The position numbers were made by a program, and so were the translations under genes. 13,715 bases of DNA from Halieaceae bacterium. GTDB taxonomy: Bacteria; Pseudomonadota; Gammaproteobacteria; Pseudomonadales; Halieaceae. Within the stretch, counting starts at the first letter, position 1; the number at the start of each line of letters is the position of its first letter. Shown piece by piece: positions 11,154 to 13,715 of the stretch. The notes under the pieces were generated by a model. The model was not told where the DNA came from. It did not search any database and was given only the letters and a program-made list of their open reading frames with translations. The stretch is taken from contig JABIZW010000277.1 of the NCBI GenBank assembly GCA_018666295.1, positions 1 through 13,715 of the forward strand. Direction: 5' to 3'.

Positions 11154-13715
11154 GTGAACGGACTGATTACCTGGTTTATCAAAAACCCGATTGCGGGCAA
11201 TTTACTAATGGTGCTTCTGATTATTGGTGGCTACACCAGTATTCCGAAACTGGATAAGCAATTTTTCCCGACTCCAGAAGTCAATCAAATTGAAATTCGC
11301 ATGGAGTTTAGGGGGGCGAGCCCTCGGGAAGTTGAAGAACAAATTGCCGTTCGCATCGAAGAGGCGATCCATGATCTCAATGGTATCGAGGAGCTTAGAT
11401 CCACCTCACGTGAGGGCCTTGGGATCGTGATGGTGGAGGTGGAAAGCGACTATCCGACTCAAAAATTAACGAATGACATTAACACGCGGGTCGACGCAAT
11501 TCGCAGTTTCCCCTCCGATGCTGAGAGGCCCACGGTCACGGAGAGGACCTATCGACATCAGATGGGGCGTGTCCAGATTTACGGAGACTTAAGTGAACGT
11601 GAGATGAAGGAGTTGGGCGAGACGTTGCGTGACGAGCTCGTCCGTCAGCCCTGGGTCTCTGTGGTAGAACTGCAAACAGCGCGGCCCTATGAGGTATCCA
11701 TCGAGGTCTCTGAGGAGAGTCTTAAGCGATTTCAGTTGACGCTCGATCAGGTGGCGGCCGCCGTGAGAACTGCGTCCATTAACTTACCTGCGGGTGCGGT
11801 GCAGCGTGAGAGCGGCGACTTGCTGATACAAACCCGAGGTCAGGCTTATGACCGTGCAGATTTCGAGTCTATTGTTCTGCGCAGTGATATTTCCGGCCAA
11901 GAGTTGTTACTCAGCGATGTGGCAGTCGTGCGCGACACTTTCGAAGATGTTGATGTCGATATTGAGTTTAATGGTGCTCGCTCGCTGGGCTTGAACGTTT
12001 TTGTAACGACCTCCCCAGACGTTATTTTGACGACAAATACGGTCAAGGCTTGGGTGAAGGAACGCGAACTGTCGCTTCCAGACGGCGTGTCACTTGAGTT
12101 TTGGCAGGACCCATCAAAATCCTTCAAAGAACGTGTCCGTACGCTGGTCAGTAACGGTTTAGGGGGACTGTTTTTAGTCATTATTGTGTTAATGCTGTTT
12201 CTGAGGCCCATGCTCGCATTCTGGGTGTCGGTGGGCATTGTTGTGGCTTACATGGGGACCTTGTTTCTCCTGCCTTATACCGGTCAGGGCCTCAACATGA
12301 TCTCCCTGTTCGCCTTTTTGTTGACCCTAGGTATTGTGGTGGACGATGCAATCATCGTTGGGGAGTCGGTGCATTCGGCGCAGTCCCGAGGCTTGAGTGG
12401 CGTGCACGGCGCTTTAGTGGGGACACGTCAGGTGGTCAAGCCCGTTGTCTTCGCTGTGATCAGTACTATGGTATTTTTCGCGCCCATGTTTTTCTTGCCG
12501 GGCGAGTGGGGTCCTGCTTCAAAGGGTATTCCGGTGGTGGTATGTCTCGCCCTGGCCTTTTCACTCATTGAAAGCCTTCTTATTTTACCGGCGCACCTGG
12601 CGCACATGAAGCCAGAGCCAGAGATTGCGGATGCAGGCTGGCTCACGCGAACACGGATGGTGTGTGCGAGTGGCTTGTCTTGGTTTGCCAACGAGCGCTA
12701 TCGACCGTTTCTCGCAAAATGCCTGCGAAATCACGCGATGGTTGGAGGCTTCTTTTTAGTTCTACTCTCTTTCAGCCTGGCACTCTTTGGCGGCGGCTAC
12801 CTCAAGAGCGCTTTCTTCCCGCGCGTTAATTCAGACTTTGTTGTGGGAATGGTCGAGCTGCCGCAAGGGGGTGCTTTTAGTGACTCGCAGGCGATGCGCG
12901 ATCGATTAGTGGTTGCGGCCGAAGAATTAAAGACGAGTTACAACAACCAGCCGCGTTACAAAGATAAGCCAGCCATTGATAATATTTTGGGGGTTGCGGG
13001 CGGTAACAAGGTCGATTTGTTAGTTCAGACCGTTAACGATGATTTGGACACGGAGGAAATGACCAACCGACTGCGTGCCAGCTTAGGCGATCTTTCGGGA
13101 GCGAAAGATGTGCGTTTTGATTACACGATACGTGATCCAGGAAAACCCATTACGCTCTTATTTGCGTCTGATAGCATCGCGGATTTAGAGGTCTTGTCGC
13201 AGGATGTTCGTCTCGCATTAGAGCGTTATCCCGGTGTTTTTGATGTCAGCGATAGCTTTGATGCACCAATGGAGGAGCTGGTTTTATCACTGAAGCCTGC
13301 TGCCGAGAACTTAGGCCTGACGCTTACAGATGTGGCTCGCCAAATCCGGCAAGCGTTTTATGGCGAGGAGGTTCAGCGAGTACCTCGCAATGGTGAGGAT
13401 GTTCGCGTCATGGTCCGCTACCCCGAGGCCGAACGTCGTGCGATTGCAAACATCAACGCCATGTACATCCGGACGCGCGATGGAACCGAAGTGCCGTTTT
13501 CGACGGTAGCGACATACCGTGTTGAGACGGGTTATCAGTCGATTGAGCGACTCGACCGATTACGGACCTTGGAGGTCAGTGCTGACGTGTCAGAGGAGGG
13601 CGCCGCGCCGCGCGCCATTGTCGAGTCAGTACTGAGCAGTGACGGCCCTCTCTGGCTTCAGCGTTATCCTGGACTGACCATTAATATGGATGGCGAGTTA
13701 CAAGAGGAGATCGAG
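11154..13715 (+). CDS. RND efflux transporter permease subunit (AcrB-like), 3' end missing
   Basis: A proton-driven inner-membrane pump subunit. 854 codons are open without a stop and the gene runs off the window; full-length relatives have about 1000-1050 residues. It starts with GTG at 11154, one base after the adaptor stop, giving NGLITWFIKNPIAGN, the standard RND N-terminus before membrane segment 1. The first periplasmic loop follows (FPTPEVNQIEIRMEFRGASP). Membrane segments resume near LGGLFLVIIVLMLFLRPM. Segment 4 carries GIVVDDAIIVGES, where Asp397-Asp398 correspond to the proton-relay pair of AcrB (Asp407-Asp408). A second hydrophobic start (GGFFLVLLSFSLALFGGGYL) and the second periplasmic loop follow before the cut. 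No strong Shine-Dalgarno motif precedes the GTG, so it is likely coupled to the adaptor. Whether it exports drugs, lipids or metals cannot be said; no outer-membrane channel gene is visible. Confidence 0.93.
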   Translation, partial: MNGLITWFIKNPIAGNLLMVLLIIGGYTSIPKLDKQFFPTPEVNQIEIRMEFRGASPREVEEQIAVRIEEAIHDLNGIEELRSTSREGLGIVMVEVESDYPTQKLTNDINTRVDAIRSFPSDAERPTVTERTYRHQMGRVQIYGDLSEREMKELGETLRDELVRQPWVSVVELQTARPYEVSIEVSEESLKRFQLTLDQVAAAVRTASINLPAGAVQRESGDLLIQTRGQAYDRADFESIVLRSDISGQELLLSDVAVVRDTFEDVDVDIEFNGARSLGLNVFVTTSPDVILTTNTVKAWVKERELSLPDGVSLEFWQDPSKSFKERVRTLVSNGLGGLFLVIIVLMLFLRPMLAFWVSVGIVVAYMGTLFLLPYTGQGLNMISLFAFLLTLGIVVDDAIIVGESVHSAQSRGLSGVHGALVGTRQVVKPVVFAVISTMVFFAPMFFLPGEWGPASKGIPVVVCLALAFSLIESLLILPAHLAHMKPEPEIADAGWLTRTRMVCASGLSWFANERYRPFLAKCLRNHAMVGGFFLVLLSFSLALFGGGYLKSAFFPRVNSDFVVGMVELPQGGAFSDSQAMRDRLVVAAEELKTSYNNQPRYKDKPAIDNILGVAGGNKVDLLVQTVNDDLDTEEMTNRLRASLGDLSGAKDVRFDYTIRDPGKPITLLFASDSIADLEVLSQDVRLALERYPGVFDVSDSFDAPMEELVLSLKPAAENLGLTLTDVARQIRQAFYGEEVQRVPRNGEDVRVMVRYPEAERRAIANINAMYIRTRDGTEVPFSTVATYRVETGYQSIERLDRLRTLEVSADVSEEGAAPRAIVESVLSSDGPLWLQRYPGLTINMDGELQEEIE

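Noticed and set aside
11846..12238. Minus-strand open frame inside the RND pump gene
   Set aside because: Antisense shadow: the plus-strand frame here encodes conserved RND sequence including membrane segments.

Overview
The window looks like chromosomal DNA of a free-living, probably marine, gammaproteobacterium. The evidence is the gene content: a proteobacterial-type gshA, a PilU retraction ATPase, a TIGR02444-family protein, a Mip/FkpA-like FKBP lipoprotein and a tandem RND efflux pair. Base composition looks moderate and even, and I see no insertion sequence, phage gene, CRISPR array, tRNA or rRNA. Placement near the OM60/NOR5 (Halieaceae) type of organism is only an impression and cannot be proved from the window.

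Layout. Positions 1-1484 (+): the tail of a GIY-YIG nuclease-like gene overlaps a TIGR02444/DUF2390 gene, followed by a lipoprotein FKBP-type peptidyl-prolyl isomerase. Positions 1516-3090 (-): gshA (glutamate-cysteine ligase), convergent with the FKBP gene. Positions 3229-4335 (+): pilU, divergent from gshA across a 138-bp spacer with a perfect 9-bp dyad. Positions 4338-7746 (-): a tight three-gene operon transcribed moaA, then a MoxR-type AAA+ ATPase, then a CoxE-like von Willebrand factor A protein. Positions 7783-9177 (+): a DASS/SLC13-type anion symporter, divergent from moaA with only 36 bp between start codons. Positions 9209-9688 (-): a Prx5-type peroxiredoxin. Positions 9959-13715 (+): an RND periplasmic adaptor gene and its inner-membrane pump gene, the latter cut by the window end.

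The most interesting unit is moaA-moxR-vwa. MoxR ATPases and VWA proteins commonly work as pairs that mature or activate metal enzymes (CoxD/CoxE for CO dehydrogenase, NorQ/NorD, CbbQ/CbbO). Here the pair is in one transcription unit with the first enzyme of molybdenum cofactor synthesis, and that operon is divergent from an anion transporter. A role in maturing a molybdoenzyme is a reasonable inference but not shown. The remaining genes are recognisable housekeeping or envelope functions. The remaining signals are small: start-codon architecture around 7746-7800, inverted repeats in the gshA/pilU spacer, upstream of the efflux operon and after the transporter, and a peroxiredoxin start that should be placed at an internal ATG.
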